Of a stretch of 16,624 bases of DNA, positions 7,250-15,527 are shown piece after piece. The position numbers were made by a program, and so were the translations under genes. The notes beneath the pieces are model-generated. The model did no database searches and was not told the origin of the DNA. It worked only from the letters and a program-made list of their open reading frames with translations. Numbering within the stretch: position 1 is the stretch's first letter; each line of letters opens with the position of its first letter. This stretch comes from Streptomyces sp. WM4235 (lineage in GTDB: Bacteria > Actinomycetota > Actinomycetes > Streptomycetales > Streptomycetaceae), in NCBI RefSeq assembly GCF_001279725.1, contig NZ_LGDE01000004.1, positions 1 to 16,624 on the forward strand, read 5' to 3'.

Positions 7250-7441
7250 TCAGGCATTCTGGGGCACCTCGTCCGTCAGGAGACCTCGCATCGAGGCGCG
7301 AAGTTCCGGAGTGTCCTCATGACCGTGCACTGCGACGGCGTGTGAAGTCGCTGCCCGCAGGACTTCTTCCTCCTCTCCCGCGATCGTCAGCGTGCAGTGC
7401 GATTCGCTGGGGTGCTCCCTGCAGTCCATTACCTTGCGCAT
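7250..7441 (-). CDS. DUF1059 family small protein
   Basis: A 63-residue protein starting MRKVMDCREHPSESHCTLTI, then GEEEEV (23-28), AATSHAVAVHGHED (30-43) and a C-terminal helix LRASMRGLLTDEV. This is the DUF1059 pattern: an N-terminal strand with a conserved cysteine (Cys7), a second cysteine (Cys16) and a helix ending HAVxxHGH. Function of the family is unknown; the histidines and cysteines would suit metal or redox chemistry, which is inference. A longer frame extends 25 codons upstream, but the ATG at 7441 is preferred because GGGAGG sits 6 nt before it and homology starts there. It lies on the same strand as the acetyltransferase, with a 127-nt gap. Confidence 0.85.
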   Translation of the reverse strand: MRKVMDCREHPSESHCTLTIAGEEEEVLRAATSHAVAVHGHEDTPELRASMRGLLTDEVPQNA

Positions 7442-7539
7442 GGCGTGCCTCCCGTGCTGGTGGTGGTGCCGCCGACCGCGCCCCCGGAGGGGCCCTGAAT
7501 GCGAGGGCCGGCGCATACGGGGCTCTTCCGACGATCCTC

Positions 7540-7574
7540 CTTCTCAGCCGAAAACGAAAGCTTCGGCTGAGAAG
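7540..7574. repeat. Perfect 13-bp inverted repeat
   Basis: CTTCTCAGCCGAA at 7540-7552 and its exact complement TTCGGCTGAGAAG at 7562-7574 are separated by 9 nt (AACGAAAGC). It sits about 100 nt upstream of the DUF1059 start and about 650 nt downstream of the UvrA-like gene on the same strand. It could be a terminator for the UvrA-like transcript or an operator near DUF1059. There is no T-run on either side. Confidence 0.55.
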
Positions 7575-8219
7575 CTCACGGGCGCGCCCGCAACCGTAGT
7601 GCCGGAGCCCACTGGCTCAGGCCGCAGCACGCACAGCAGGTGCGGCAGCCGTGGTCCACAGTCACCGACAGCCGGTGGTGTCGGCCCCTGTCTGCGCGAG
7701 GAAGCGGGGAGACGGCCCCGAGGCGGCCCCGGTACCCGCAGGGGTGACACCGGGAGTCAGGCGGGATGGAGCGGGCCCCCAGTCAGGAGCGGAGCGGTCG
7801 GCGGCACCCCCGCTGGTGGGCGCTGAGGCGTGGTCATGGCTGACGGGCCGTGGCGCCTGACGGGCGTCGTGGATGCTGTCGCGCGCCGCTGCGGGGCAGC
7901 ACACACCCTGCGGGGCACACTCCTCACCGACGCAGGCTGCCTCCTCGCCGACCTCCGCTCCGGCCACCACCGGGGCCCAGCCCGCCAGCAAGGCGATCGA
8001 CACCATCGTCACACCGGCCGGCCTACGCGCCGAAGCCGGCCGGGCCGTCCCACCGGAGGTCTCCCAGCGCATCGACATCAAGATGCGCCACGTCGCCGCA
8101 CCGGGCCCCGGACGGGACACCTCGCGAGCGATATCCGCCACAAGCAGGAGGGCAGCATGGCGACGCGCGCGACCCTGCACCCCGAACCGGCTGACCGGTG
8201 CTCGGCCCTCGCGCCGTCG
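7575..8219. other. Interval without a recognisable gene
   Basis: About 645 bases between the inverted repeat and the UvrA-like gene. Frames are open on both strands. Forward 7873-8250 has a moderately protein-like centre (KAIDTIVTPAGLRAEAG), and the reverse frame from an ATG at 8006 is cysteine-containing. Neither has a ribosome binding site or known motif. The GC skew of codons does not clearly favour a frame. It may be a degraded gene. Confidence 0.4.
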
Positions 8220-10682
8220 TCAGTCGCGCGCGGGTCGGGCCGCGAGATAGGGCGCGGTGGCGCTGCGGCGGGCCCTCGCCACCTTGGCCGGCGGGCCCCC
8301 CGCGACCACCCGCCCGCCCGCGTCGCCGCCGCCCGGACCAAGGTCGATGACCCAGTCGGCGGTGGCGATCGTGTCCAGATCGTGCTCGACGAGGACGACC
8401 GTGTTGCCGGCGTCGACGAGCCGGTGCAGCTGTCGCAGCAGCAGCGCGACGTCCGAGGGGTGCAGCCCCGCCGTCGGCTCGTCGAGCAGGTAGAGCGCGT
8501 GGCCGCGGCGGGCTCGTTGCAGTTCGGTGGCCAGTTTGATGCGTTGTGCCTCACCACCGCTGAGCTCCGTCGCGGGCTGCCCCAGCCGCAGATACCCCAG
8601 TCCCACCTCGCGCAACGTCTCCAGACTGCGGGAGGCGGCCGGGACGGCGGACAAGAACGTGGCCGCGGCGTCGACGGACAGCTCCAGCACTTCCGCGATG
8701 TTCTTGCCGCGGTAGGTGACTTCCAGCGTTTCGGCGTTGTACCGGGCGCCCTTGCAGGTCGGGCACGGCGCGTAGGTGCCAGGCAGGAAGAGCAGTTCCA
8801 CCGCGACGAATCCTTCGCCCTGGCAGGTCTCGCACCGCCCTTCGGGCACATTGAAGGAGAACCGCCCGGCCGAGTAGCCGCGCGCCCTGGCTTCGTCTGT
8901 CGCCGCGTACAGCTTGCGCACCGCGTCGAACATCCCCGTGTACGTGGCCAGGTTGGACCGGGGAGTTCGGCCGATGGGCCGTTGGTCGACCCGGACCAGC
9001 CGGTCGAACGACTCGACCCCCGACACGTCCTGGACATCGACCTCCAGCCGCGCCTCGTCGGGCTCCTCGGGTACGAGTCCGAGGTGGCTGCGGACGACCT
9101 CGGCGAGCACCTGCGTCACCAGCGTCGACTTTCCGGAACCAGACACGCCCGTCACCGCCGTCAGTACGCAGAGTGGTACGTCGACGGACACGTCGTGCAG
9201 ATTGTGCCGGGAGACGCCGCTCAGGTGCAGCCAGCCGTGCGGTCTGCGCGGGTGGTGATCGAGCGGCTCGGCGCGCCCGAACAAGTGCCGGCTCGTGGCC
9301 GACTCCCCCACCCGCTCAAGACCGGCGACCGGCCCGCTGTACAGCACGCGCCCGCCGCCCTCGCCCGCGCCGGGGCCGATGTCGACCACCCAGTCCGCCC
9401 GCCGTACGACGTCCATGTCGTGCTCCACGACGAACAGCGAGTTGCCCGCCGCCTTGAGGCGGTCCAACACGTCCAGCAGCGGTTCCGCGTCAGCCGGGTG
9501 CAGGCCCGCGGAGGGTTCGTCGAGGACGTAGACGACGCCGAACAGCCCCGAGCGCAGCTGAGTGGCGATTCGCAGGCGCTGCGCCTCGCCGGGCGACAGG
9601 GTCGTCGAGCGGCGCCCGAGGCTGAGATATCCGAGGCCCAGGTCGAGCAGTACGTCGACCCGCGCGACCAGATCGCCGCAGATCCGAACCGCGACCTCGG
9701 TCGTCTCCCCGGATCGGGCGGTCGACGTGGTGGCGTCGGCCTCGGTCCGCCTCGCTACGGGCCGCATCAGCGCCACGACCTCGGTGAGCGGCATCGCGTT
9801 GATTTCGGCGATGGAACGTCCGGAGAAGGTCACGGCGAGCGCCTCGGGCCGCAGTCCGCTGCCGTGACACTCCGGGCAGGGCACACTCCTGACGAACCGG
9901 AGCGCCCGTTCGCGCATCTTCTCGCTCTTGGAGTCGGCGAGGACGTGCATGACGTGCTTGCGGGCGCTCCAGAACTTGCCCTGGTAGCCGTAGTCGACGC
10001 GATCCTCCTCCGGCTCGATGTACACGGAGGGCTGCTCGTCCGTGTACAGCAGCCAGTCCCGGTCCTTCTTCCTGAGCCTGCGCCACGGCCGGTCGATGTC
10101 GATCCCCAGGCCGTTCACGACACTGCGCAGGTTGGCGCCCTGCCAGGCGCCCGGCCAGGCGGCGATCGCCCCCTCGCGGATGCTCAGCGAGGGGTCCGGG
10201 ACGAGCAGGTCCTCGGCGACGTCGTGCACGATGCCCAGTCCGTGGCACTCCGGGCAGGCGCCGGCCGCGGTGTTGGGTGAGAACGACTCGGCTTCCAGCC
10301 GTGTGGCCCGGGGCGGATAGGTGCCGGCGCGGGAGTACAGCATGCGCAGCAGGTTGGACAGCGTGGTGAGGGTGCCGACCGTCGAGCGCGAGCTGGGCGA
10401 TCCGCGTCGCTGCTGCAAGGCCACGGCCGGTGGCAGTCCGGTGATCTCCTGCACGTGAGGTGCGCCGACCTGTTGCAACAGCCGTCGGGCGTACGGTGCT
10501 ACGGACTCGAAGTAGCGCCGCTGGGCCTCAGCGTAGAGCGTGCCGAAGGCGAGCGAGGACTTGCCCGAACCGGAGACCCCGGTGAAGGCGACCATCGCGT
10601 CCCGCGGAACGTCGACATCGATGTTTCGCAGGTTGTTCTCACTGGCGCCCCGGACATGCACGAAGGGGTCGGTCGCGTCCAT
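8220..10682 (-). CDS. UvrA-like ABC ATPase (UvrA2/DrrC class)
   Basis: An 820-residue tandem ABC ATPase related to the UvrA damage-recognition subunit. Half 1: [14 protein letters not shown], Walker A GVSGSGKS (35-42), the RSTVGT segment (99-104), signature LSPGE (362-366, canonical LSGGE) and Walker [13 protein letters not shown] (385-396). Half 2: Walker A GVSGSGKS (512-519), signature [12 protein letters not shown] (707-718) and Walker [13 protein letters not shown] (731-742). Cysteine pairs are C143/C146, C269/C272 and C617/C620 with C640/C643 (the complete third zinc module). The protein is shorter than housekeeping UvrA (about 940-1000) because the UvrB-binding and insertion regions after Walker A1 are missing, as in DrrC-type proteins. 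That class is linked to resistance to DNA-binding drugs. ATG 10682 is preferred over a longer frame: family homology starts there and AGGA lies about 10 nt upstream. The substrate lesion is unknown. Confidence 0.93.
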   Translation of the reverse strand: MDATDPFVHVRGASENNLRNIDVDVPRDAMVAFTGVSGSGKSSLAFGTLYAEAQRRYFESVAPYARRLLQQVGAPHVQEITGLPPAVALQQRRGSPSSRSTVGTLTTLSNLLRMLYSRAGTYPPRATRLEAESFSPNTAAGACPECHGLGIVHDVAEDLLVPDPSLSIREGAIAAWPGAWQGANLRSVVNGLGIDIDRPWRRLRKKDRDWLLYTDEQPSVYIEPEEDRVDYGYQGKFWSARKHVMHVLADSKSEKMRERALRFVRSVPCPECHGSGLRPEALAVTFSGRSIAEINAMPLTEVVALMRPVARRTEADATTSTARSGETTEVAVRICGDLVARVDVLLDLGLGYLSLGRRSTTLSPGEAQRLRIATQLRSGLFGVVYVLDEPSAGLHPADAEPLLDVLDRLKAAGNSLFVVEHDMDVVRRADWVVDIGPGAGEGGGRVLYSGPVAGLERVGESATSRHLFGRAEPLDHHPRRPHGWLHLSGVSRHNLHDVSVDVPLCVLTAVTGVSGSGKSTLVTQVLAEVVRSHLGLVPEEPDEARLEVDVQDVSGVESFDRLVRVDQRPIGRTPRSNLATYTGMFDAVRKLYAATDEARARGYSAGRFSFNVPEGRCETCQGEGFVAVELLFLPGTYAPCPTCKGARYNAETLEVTYRGKNIAEVLELSVDAAATFLSAVPAASRSLETLREVGLGYLRLGQPATELSGGEAQRIKLATELQRARRGHALYLLDEPTAGLHPSDVALLLRQLHRLVDAGNTVVLVEHDLDTIATADWVIDLGPGGGDAGGRVVAGGPPAKVARARRSATAPYLAARPARD

Positions 10683-11254
10683 GTTCACAGTTTCCTGATT
10701 ACCTGATCGCGCCGGGAACCGCGCGACGGGCGCCGTCACCGGGCCTCGCTCACATGAGCGTCCGGAGTGTCCCGGATCCATTTGGATCGCGACCTATCGC
10801 AGACGTATTGCGGTACCGAAACCAGAGCGCCAGGTTCTGGGCCGCAGAGGGGGCGGGGCCCCGGGCCCAGGCCGGGGACTCCCTCCCGGCCACGTCCGAT
10901 GTCTTCAACACCACGAGCCAACGGGACACCAGCCGGCCCACTGGCGCCTGCAAAGTCACCAGCCGCGGCGCTTGACGAAACCCACAGGGGCCCCGGCAAC
11001 GGCTGCTCCGGAGGGGGCGCCAGTGGGTCACTGCTCCTTGCAGGTCGTGGGGTCGGGGCTCGGCCGGGGCAGGCCGAGGGCGTCCAGACGATCGTGGAAG
11101 ACGTCGTCGTCACGGGGAGGGGCAGTGTGGAAACCAACGCCTCGGCTGAACCGAGCCTCGGTGGCACTGAACTGGCTTCGGTCAAGGTGGTGAGCACCAG
11201 CGGCCCGGGTGCCCTGAGAGGAGGCCGAGCCGAGGGCCGACGGCAGGCCACCGA
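10683..11254. other. Upstream region of the UvrA-like gene; no gene seen
   Basis: Frames here are Ser/Pro/Gly-rich on both strands with no ribosome binding site or motif. The region should hold the promoter of the UvrA-like gene. A GATCCA-TT-TGGATC dyad (10775-10788) lies about 95 nt before that gene's start, and a smaller GCGA-TCGC dyad follows it. These could be an operator, but no clear -10/-35 pair is visible. Confidence 0.4.
10775..10788. promoter_or_regulatory. Small palindrome upstream of the UvrA-like gene
   Basis: GATCCA at 10775-10780 and TGGATC at 10783-10788 are exact complements separated by TT. The location, about 95 nt upstream of the UvrA-like start, suits a repressor site. 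A 6-bp dyad can also arise by chance in GC-rich DNA. Confidence 0.25.
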
Positions 11255-11306
11255 GGACGGGCGGTCTCCAGCAGCCGCTTCATCAGTTGCTGGAGACCGC
11301 CCGTCC
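11255..11306 (-). terminator. Perfect 19-bp hairpin, probable terminator
   Basis: GGACGGGCGGTCTCCAGCA at 11255-11273 is exactly complementary to 11288-11306, with a 14-nt loop. It starts 57 nt after the stop codon of the reverse-strand membrane-protein gene, the expected place for a terminator. There is no T-run, as usual in actinomycetes. The length and perfection of the stem are well beyond chance. Confidence 0.75.
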
Positions 11307-11363
11307 AGGAGAGGCTCGGATGCCGGCACGAACCGCGAGAACGGATTGGCGGGCACCCGCAAT

Positions 11364-12167
11364 CTACTGGTGGCGGAGGTTGTCCACGATGGTCAAGAAC
11401 ACGAGCAGGTTCGGCACCTTCTGGGCCTGGGGCGCTTGCCAGGCCTTGGTCTGACCCGCCCGCCAGACACAGACCATGCCCCCACGCACGGCCACCTCGC
11501 TCACATCCCGCCACTGCAGGATCTCGCCGGAAGCGTTGGCGACTCCGGCGCCGGACAGCTTGAACGGGCCAAAGCCGACCGTCCCGCCCTCCCGCACCAG
11601 CTTCCACACCTTCTCCACCTGGGCGCGGGCGACGGCTTCCGCGATCATCGGGGCCCAGGTGGGCGAGCCCGCATAGAGGTCGGTGATACGAGCCTTATCC
11701 CCACCCGGTGCGACCAGCACGGAGGCATGGGAACGTCCTGTCGGCGTCTGCGTGCCCTTGTAGTTGATCACCTCTTGGACCGTCTCCTGATAGAGCAACG
11801 TTCGCTCCCAACGCACCGCGAACAGGCGCCTGCCGGTGGTGTTCACGACCAGCCCGTGCTCGTACAGGTGCAGCCGCCTGGCCGCCAGGCCCTTGCGAAA
11901 GAGGGGACTGTTGGCCACCAGCCCGCCTGCGACCACTGCGATCCACAAGGGGACCATCGCGACCCCCCAGTGCACCTTCGCCCACAACAGGACGCCACCA
12001 CCCAGCAGTGCGGCTATGCCGGCCAGGGAGCCCACGATGAACAAGGACCGGTACTTCTCCTGGACGCCGACCTCACTCTTGGGGCCGAAGGTATGCTCAA
12101 GATCACCCAGCCGATGACGGACGGCCAGAGCGTTTACCGCAGGGGAGGACGACGTCGGCACGGTCAT
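11364..12167 (-). CDS. DUF6585-like two-span membrane protein
   Basis: A 267-residue protein. The N-terminus carries RHRLGDLEHTFGPK (17-30), then two hydrophobic spans at about 42-63 and 67-86, then a cytosolic domain. That domain begins with RRLHLYEHGLVVNTTGRRLFAVRWE, a strand pattern resembling bacterial PH-like folds. The C-terminal half (VGFGPFKLSGAGVANASGEI, then WRDVSEVAVRGGMVCVWR) repeats that style, suggesting two PH-like modules. The match to the DUF6585 group of actinobacterial hypotheticals is from memory and moderately sure; its function is unknown. The ATG is supported by GAGG about 7 nt upstream. The gene stands alone, followed by the 19-bp hairpin at 11255-11306. A TTCAC-cga-GTGAA dyad at 12227-12239 lies upstream and could be a regulator site. 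Confidence 0.85.
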   Translation of the reverse strand: MTVPTSSSPAVNALAVRHRLGDLEHTFGPKSEVGVQEKYRSLFIVGSLAGIAALLGGGVLLWAKVHWGVAMVPLWIAVVAGGLVANSPLFRKGLAARRLHLYEHGLVVNTTGRRLFAVRWERTLLYQETVQEVINYKGTQTPTGRSHASVLVAPGGDKARITDLYAGSPTWAPMIAEAVARAQVEKVWKLVREGGTVGFGPFKLSGAGVANASGEILQWRDVSEVAVRGGMVCVWRAGQTKAWQAPQAQKVPNLLVFLTIVDNLRHQ

Positions 12168-12460
12168 GCGCGGCCTCAGCTTCGAAGTTACGGCGGGCCC
12201 CGCAAGGCCGCCTGAGCGAGCGGGAGTTCACCGAGTGAATCGGTATCGAAACCCTTGGGTGACCCCAGCAGCCAACACCAGGATCCACACCCGGGCAATC
12301 CCCCATGAAGCCCGGTACCGTCACCCCGCACACACGCCCGCCCTCTCGACTCGGCGCACCGGATCGCAATCCCCCCGGCGTGGCTCCGCAGGTCTCAAGC
12401 AAGAGCATTTGTTAGTGAGTTCCGGCATCACTCGTTGTCCACGAAACGCATGAACGTTAG

Positions 12461-12665
12461 TCAGAAGTAAGAGCAGCTGAGGTGGTGCGAACTCGCGATC
12501 ATCACGTGCGGAGGCAGTCCGACCCGTCGCAAGATGACGGTGAGGACTTCCGGGCGCCGGCGGCGCTCCCGGTAGGCAGCGCGAGCAGCTCGGTGCCGTC
12601 GTCGGCCTGGAGGATGTCGAACGCGACGAAGTACGCCGGCCACCGGGCCGCTGACCGTCGAACTT
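12461..12665 (-). pseudogene. Fragment of an ATP-dependent DNA ligase
   Basis: Reverse strand from about 12665 reads ARWPAYFVAFDILQ, then ADDGTELLALP, then, after a one-base shift, YRERRRRPEVL in another frame. This is the stretch of ATP-dependent DNA ligases of the LigC/LigD type around adenylation motif III (xFVxFDxL) and the following RR-rich helix. Only about 65 residues remain, the KxDG nucleotidyl-lysine motif is missing, and the frame is broken within the LALP-YRERR stretch. The upstream side is joined directly to the IS5-type transposase remnant, so insertion and deletion probably destroyed the gene. The frame ends at 12461. Confidence 0.65.
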
Positions 12666-13409
12666 GCGTTGTGTCCCTTGAAGCCGCGCTTGCGGAGGAG
12701 TAGGCCGTATCCGCGGCGAGCGCGCCGGGCCGGGTGCGGGGGCGGCCATCGGGCCCGCGGATCCGTACCTTCTTGAGCACGGGGATGAACTGCGGGCTGT
12801 CCGCGGCTTGCCCGGCGGTCAGGATCAGGGCCAGGGGCCGACACCTGCGGTCGGCAGCCAGATGGATCTTGCTGGTCTGTCCGCCTCGCGAGCGCCCGAG
12901 CGAAGCAGCTTACAAGCGGAGCTTGCGCCGTCGCCGGACGCGCCGCCGTTCGGCCCGGCCGGGATCAGCGACGTCTCCGTGTCCGTCTTGTTCCGCCGTG
13001 CCGCCCCCTTTTGGCGGGCCGCCTCCGCCTCGACGGCGGCCTTTTCCAGAGCGTCCAAAACGTCCTCCTCCAGGCGCATTCCGGCCGCGTCGTGATGGGC
13101 ACGGACCGTCGTGGAGTCCACGCTGACCAGCGACATACCCACTCTGCCCCGCCCGGCCGCCTCGGCTATCGCCCCCTCCAGCAGCGCCTCGAAAACCCCG
13201 GCGTCCCGCCACTGCCTGAACCGGTTGTGCCCGGTAGACCAGGCGCCGAACCGGCCCGGCATCTCCCGCCACTCCGCTGCCGAGCGGAACTTCCAGATAA
13301 CACCCTCAAACTGTTGCCGTAGACGCTCTGGATACGGGCCGTACTCACCGACCGGCGAATACGGCTCGACGAACCCCCACTCGTCGTCAGTCAGTTGCTC
13401 ACGCGTCAC
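12666..13409 (-). mobile_element. Decayed IS5-family transposase
   Basis: Starts at GTG 13409 with TREQLTDDEWGFVEPYSP, the standard IS5 (IS427-like) opening. It continues through FRSAAEWREMPGRFGAW (the IS5 WR..P.rfg segment) and MSLVSVDSTTVRAHHDAAG, whose Asp is the first of the DDE triad. Near 12900 the reading switches frame: a second frame carries LGRSRGGQTSKIHLAADR, then TAGQAADSPQFIPVL and ALAADTAYSS (second Asp). A further short deletion and frame change follows (LRKRGFKGHNA), and the region with the third acidic residue is absent because the sequence runs into the ligase fragment. No slippery A-run is visible, so the first shift is likelier a mutation than programmed frameshifting. I found no terminal inverted repeats. 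The element cannot transpose by itself. Confidence 0.8.
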
Positions 13410-13470
13410 ACGTACCGGACTACCGGACCTGCCCTCACAGCAAGGCCGGCTTCGGCAAACCGATCACGAC

Positions 13471-13719
13471 TCAGTACAGGCCCTGGCAGCCTCCTGCCAG
13501 CCGCTGCTCGACGCTCCGGGTGTGGGAAGGACGCTTGAGATCCCACCGCCGAAGAGCCGCATCGTCTGCCTGCTGCACTTCGCAAAGACCGTGGGCAGCC
13601 GGAGCCGGGACGGGCAGTGCGCGGGGGTACGCGAACGGCCCGGTTCCCTTGTCCACGTGGTGCACGACAGCGTGATCGAAGGTCTCGTCCAGCATCTGCT
13701 CAAGTACGGCGGTATCCAT
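13471..13719 (-). pseudogene. Truncated YxiG-like gene start
   Basis: ATG at 13719 is preceded by a good ribosome binding site (GGAAGGG about 5 nt upstream). The first 20 residues read MDTAVLEQMLDETFDHAVVH, resembling the N-terminus of small actinobacterial YxiG-like proteins, whose next residues are usually HGFTDYxRDYE. Here the similarity stops after VVHH, and the frame continues with about 60 unrelated residues to a stop at 13471. It looks like a 5' gene end fused to foreign sequence by deletion. The family name is from memory and uncertain; the RBS and start are seen directly. Confidence 0.35.
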
Positions 13720-13768
13720 GCCGCCCTTCCACCTCACTCGGTAAGACCTTCGACAACGAGATGCACGG

Positions 13769-14080
13769 GTGCTGGACGCCGCTGCCCTCAGAGATCGCCC
13801 GGACAAGTCCTCCCACACCGACTTCATCATCCGCACCTCGGGCGAGCAGCGGCTGCCCGGCTTCCTGCTCTGGCAGTCCGCCCACGCCGAAATACACTGG
13901 GCCGAGTACTACTGGCCGGCCTTCCGCCGGGCGGACTTCCTGCGCGCGCTTCGGTCCTACGGTGGGCGCGAGCGCAGGTTCGGCAAGCAGCCCTACGGCA
14001 ACTACGGCAACGGACCATCACGGAGGGCCTGTTCACGGAGGGCACGGCAGGTCCCCCGCTATGGGCGTCCGAGGAGTTGA
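13769..14080 (+). pseudogene. uppS: C-terminal fragment of a cis-prenyltransferase (UppS-like)
   Basis: The forward frame reads [20 protein letters not shown] (from about residue 18), then [20 protein letters not shown] and [15 protein letters not shown]. This is the signature end of undecaprenyl-diphosphate synthase family enzymes: RxSGEQR binds the pyrophosphate, and the LLWQSAxAE and W-P-F segments follow. One signature serine is a proline (RLPGF for RLSxF). The N-terminal two thirds, with the catalytic Asp and DGNRR motif, are absent and replaced by unrelated sequence before about 13800. Homology ends near 13985; the frame then runs on to 14080, past the stop of the opposite-strand oxygenase gene. 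It is a non-functional remnant. Confidence 0.8.
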
Positions 14081-15513
14081 CTGCCGGCCGTGTTGTCGGT
14101 GCGGGCGGTGAAGTAGTCGGTGAAGGCCTGGACGAACTCCTCTTCGGTGATGCGGCCGTCGCCATCGTGGTCGAGCCGGCGGAAGCCGTGGTTGAGTTCG
14201 GCGGGGTGGACCCGGGAGCCGCCGAAGATCGTGCGGTACTCGTCGGCGCACAGGTATCCGCTGCCGTCAACGTCCACCGCGTGGAAGACCGCCCGCACCG
14301 CGACTTGCAGGCCCTGCTCAAGGTAGGACGGCTCGGTGTCGATCCCGGTGAGCATGGCGATGACGAACTCCTCGCAGGTCACCTGACCGTCCTCATCGGC
14401 GTCCATGCCGGACCGCAGCTGCTGCCACCAGGTCTCGAAGGCGGCGTAGACGGGGGCTTCGCGTTCAGGGGTGAGTTCGAGCGGCCAGCACACGTTGTGC
14501 GCCATGGCCTGTAGATCGACCGAGGTGATGCGGCCGTCGCCGGTCTGGTCCAGTACCTGCCGGAAGAAGGTCCGCAGGCGCGCCGGGCGTGAATCGGCAC
14601 CCTTGCGGCGGCGTGGTGCGGGGAACTGGACGGGGCGGGCCTCCGGCGCGGAAGGGCGGTCGGTGGGAGCGGTGGTAGCGGTGGGAGGCTGCGGAGTCGA
14701 GGGAATTCCGGCCAGCGGGGAGCGGTAGCGGCGGTGCTCGGGTAGCGCGTTCATCAGGACGCGCATACCGCGGTGCAGGATGAGGGACAGCAGGGCCGCG
14801 CGGCGGGTGCGGGGCAGGCCGAAGCGCTCGCGGAAAGCTTCCGGCAGGTCCGCGACGGTCAGCGCACCGATCACGTGGGCGGCCACGGTGCGTACAAGCG
14901 GCCAGGCCGGCTTCAGACGCCCGAGGCGGCGGGGTGCGGGGGCTTCACGGAGCATGTCGAAGAGCAGGTAGTGCACGGGTTCGCCGTATTCGAGGCGCTC
15001 ACGGATCGTGTGGTCCATGTACGCGGGCACGTCGGCGGCCGTGGCCGGGAACAAGTCGTCGGGCAGGGCGAACTCGGAACACACGGCTCGGAATTCTCCG
15101 TACATCTGCTCCAGTTCAGGCGGCGTCAGTGGGCGTCCTGACAGTTCCCGCATCGCCGTCATGCACTCGTACAAGGTGACCAGCACCCACACCCGCACCG
15201 CGGGGTCCGCCGCCGTGAATGGCCTGCCCTGCTCGTCGGTCCCGGCCAGCCGGCGGTGCGTGCGCTCCAGGCGGGCGACCTCACGGCGCAGCCCTTCACG
15301 GTCGGAGAAGAACAGCCGCTTCCCGCTGTCCATCGTGTGCTCGATACGCCGCCACGGGTGTGCGCGGTAGGTGGAGAATTTGGACATGCCGGCGGCGACC
15401 GCCGGATCCGCGGTCTGCAGAACCAGCAGCCGCCACGCCACCAACCCGATCCGCCACTCCCCCAGCGTGCGCCGCAGCAGCGAATCAGGACCAGGAAGTT
15501 CAGCGCTAGTCAA
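14059..15513 (-). CDS. MpaB/DUF2236-type oxygenase fused to four EF-hands
   Basis: A 484-residue two-part protein. Residues about 12-265 match the oxygenase MpaB/latex-clearing-protein (DUF2236) fold: [28 protein letters not shown] (31-48), WRRIEHT (54-60), RTHRRLAG (84-91), [16 protein letters not shown] (99-114) and [18 protein letters not shown]. By analogy with Lcp, Arg56, Thr60 and His86 could surround a b-type haem, with His86 as axial ligand. Two family histidines (lahPavaaG, WVhatL) are Asp36 and Leu111 here. A Pro-rich linker (about 270-312) leads to four EF-hand loops at 322-333, 371-382, 414-425 and 448-459. Loops 2-4 have full Dx[DS]xDG/DxSG...E ligands; loop 1 has Thr at position 3 and Asp at 12. 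There is no signal peptide. The TTG start is supported by GAGGAG 8 nt upstream. Substrate unknown. Confidence 0.85.
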   Translation of the reverse strand: MTSAELPGPDSLLRRTLGEWRIGLVAWRLLVLQTADPAVAAGMSKFSTYRAHPWRRIEHTMDSGKRLFFSDREGLRREVARLERTHRRLAGTDEQGRPFTAADPAVRVWVLVTLYECMTAMRELSGRPLTPPELEQMYGEFRAVCSEFALPDDLFPATAADVPAYMDHTIRERLEYGEPVHYLLFDMLREAPAPRRLGRLKPAWPLVRTVAAHVIGALTVADLPEAFRERFGLPRTRRAALLSLILHRGMRVLMNALPEHRRYRSPLAGIPSTPQPPTATTAPTDRPSAPEARPVQFPAPRRRKGADSRPARLRTFFRQVLDQTGDGRITSVDLQAMAHNVCWPLELTPEREAPVYAAFETWWQQLRSGMDADEDGQVTCEEFVIAMLTGIDTEPSYLEQGLQVAVRAVFHAVDVDGSGYLCADEYRTIFGGSRVHPAELNHGFRRLDHDGDGRITEEEFVQAFTDYFTARTDNTAGSQLLGRP

Positions 15514-15521
15514 GGGGACGT

Positions 15522-15527
15522 CTCCTC
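15522..15527 (-). promoter_or_regulatory. Ribosome binding site deciding the TTG start
   Basis: GAGGAG on the reverse strand, 8 nt before TTG 15513. No ATG or GTG lies at a suitable distance, and the MpaB-like homology begins about 11 residues after the TTG, so this site fixes the start of the oxygenase-EF-hand gene. Confidence 0.7.

Noticed and set aside
7842..8006. Reverse frame from ATG 8006 resembling a cysteine-rich secreted peptide (hydrophobic start, then CVGEECAPQGVCC)
   Set aside because: No ribosome binding site, the frame continues into low-complexity sequence, and there are no peptide-modifying enzyme genes nearby.
7830..10280. Very long forward open frame (816 codons) opposite the UvrA-like gene
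   Set aside because: It is antisense to a clear UvrA-like coding sequence, is Arg/Gly/His-rich and has no motif. It stays open only because of GC bias.
10767..12215. Forward open frame of 482 codons across the DUF6585-like gene
   Set aside because: Antisense to the membrane-protein gene, which has a proper start, membrane spans and terminator.
12890..12910. Programmed ribosomal frameshift in the IS5-family transposase
   Set aside because: No slippery homopolymer is visible, a stop codon precedes the second frame, and further lesions follow downstream. Mutation is the simpler reading.
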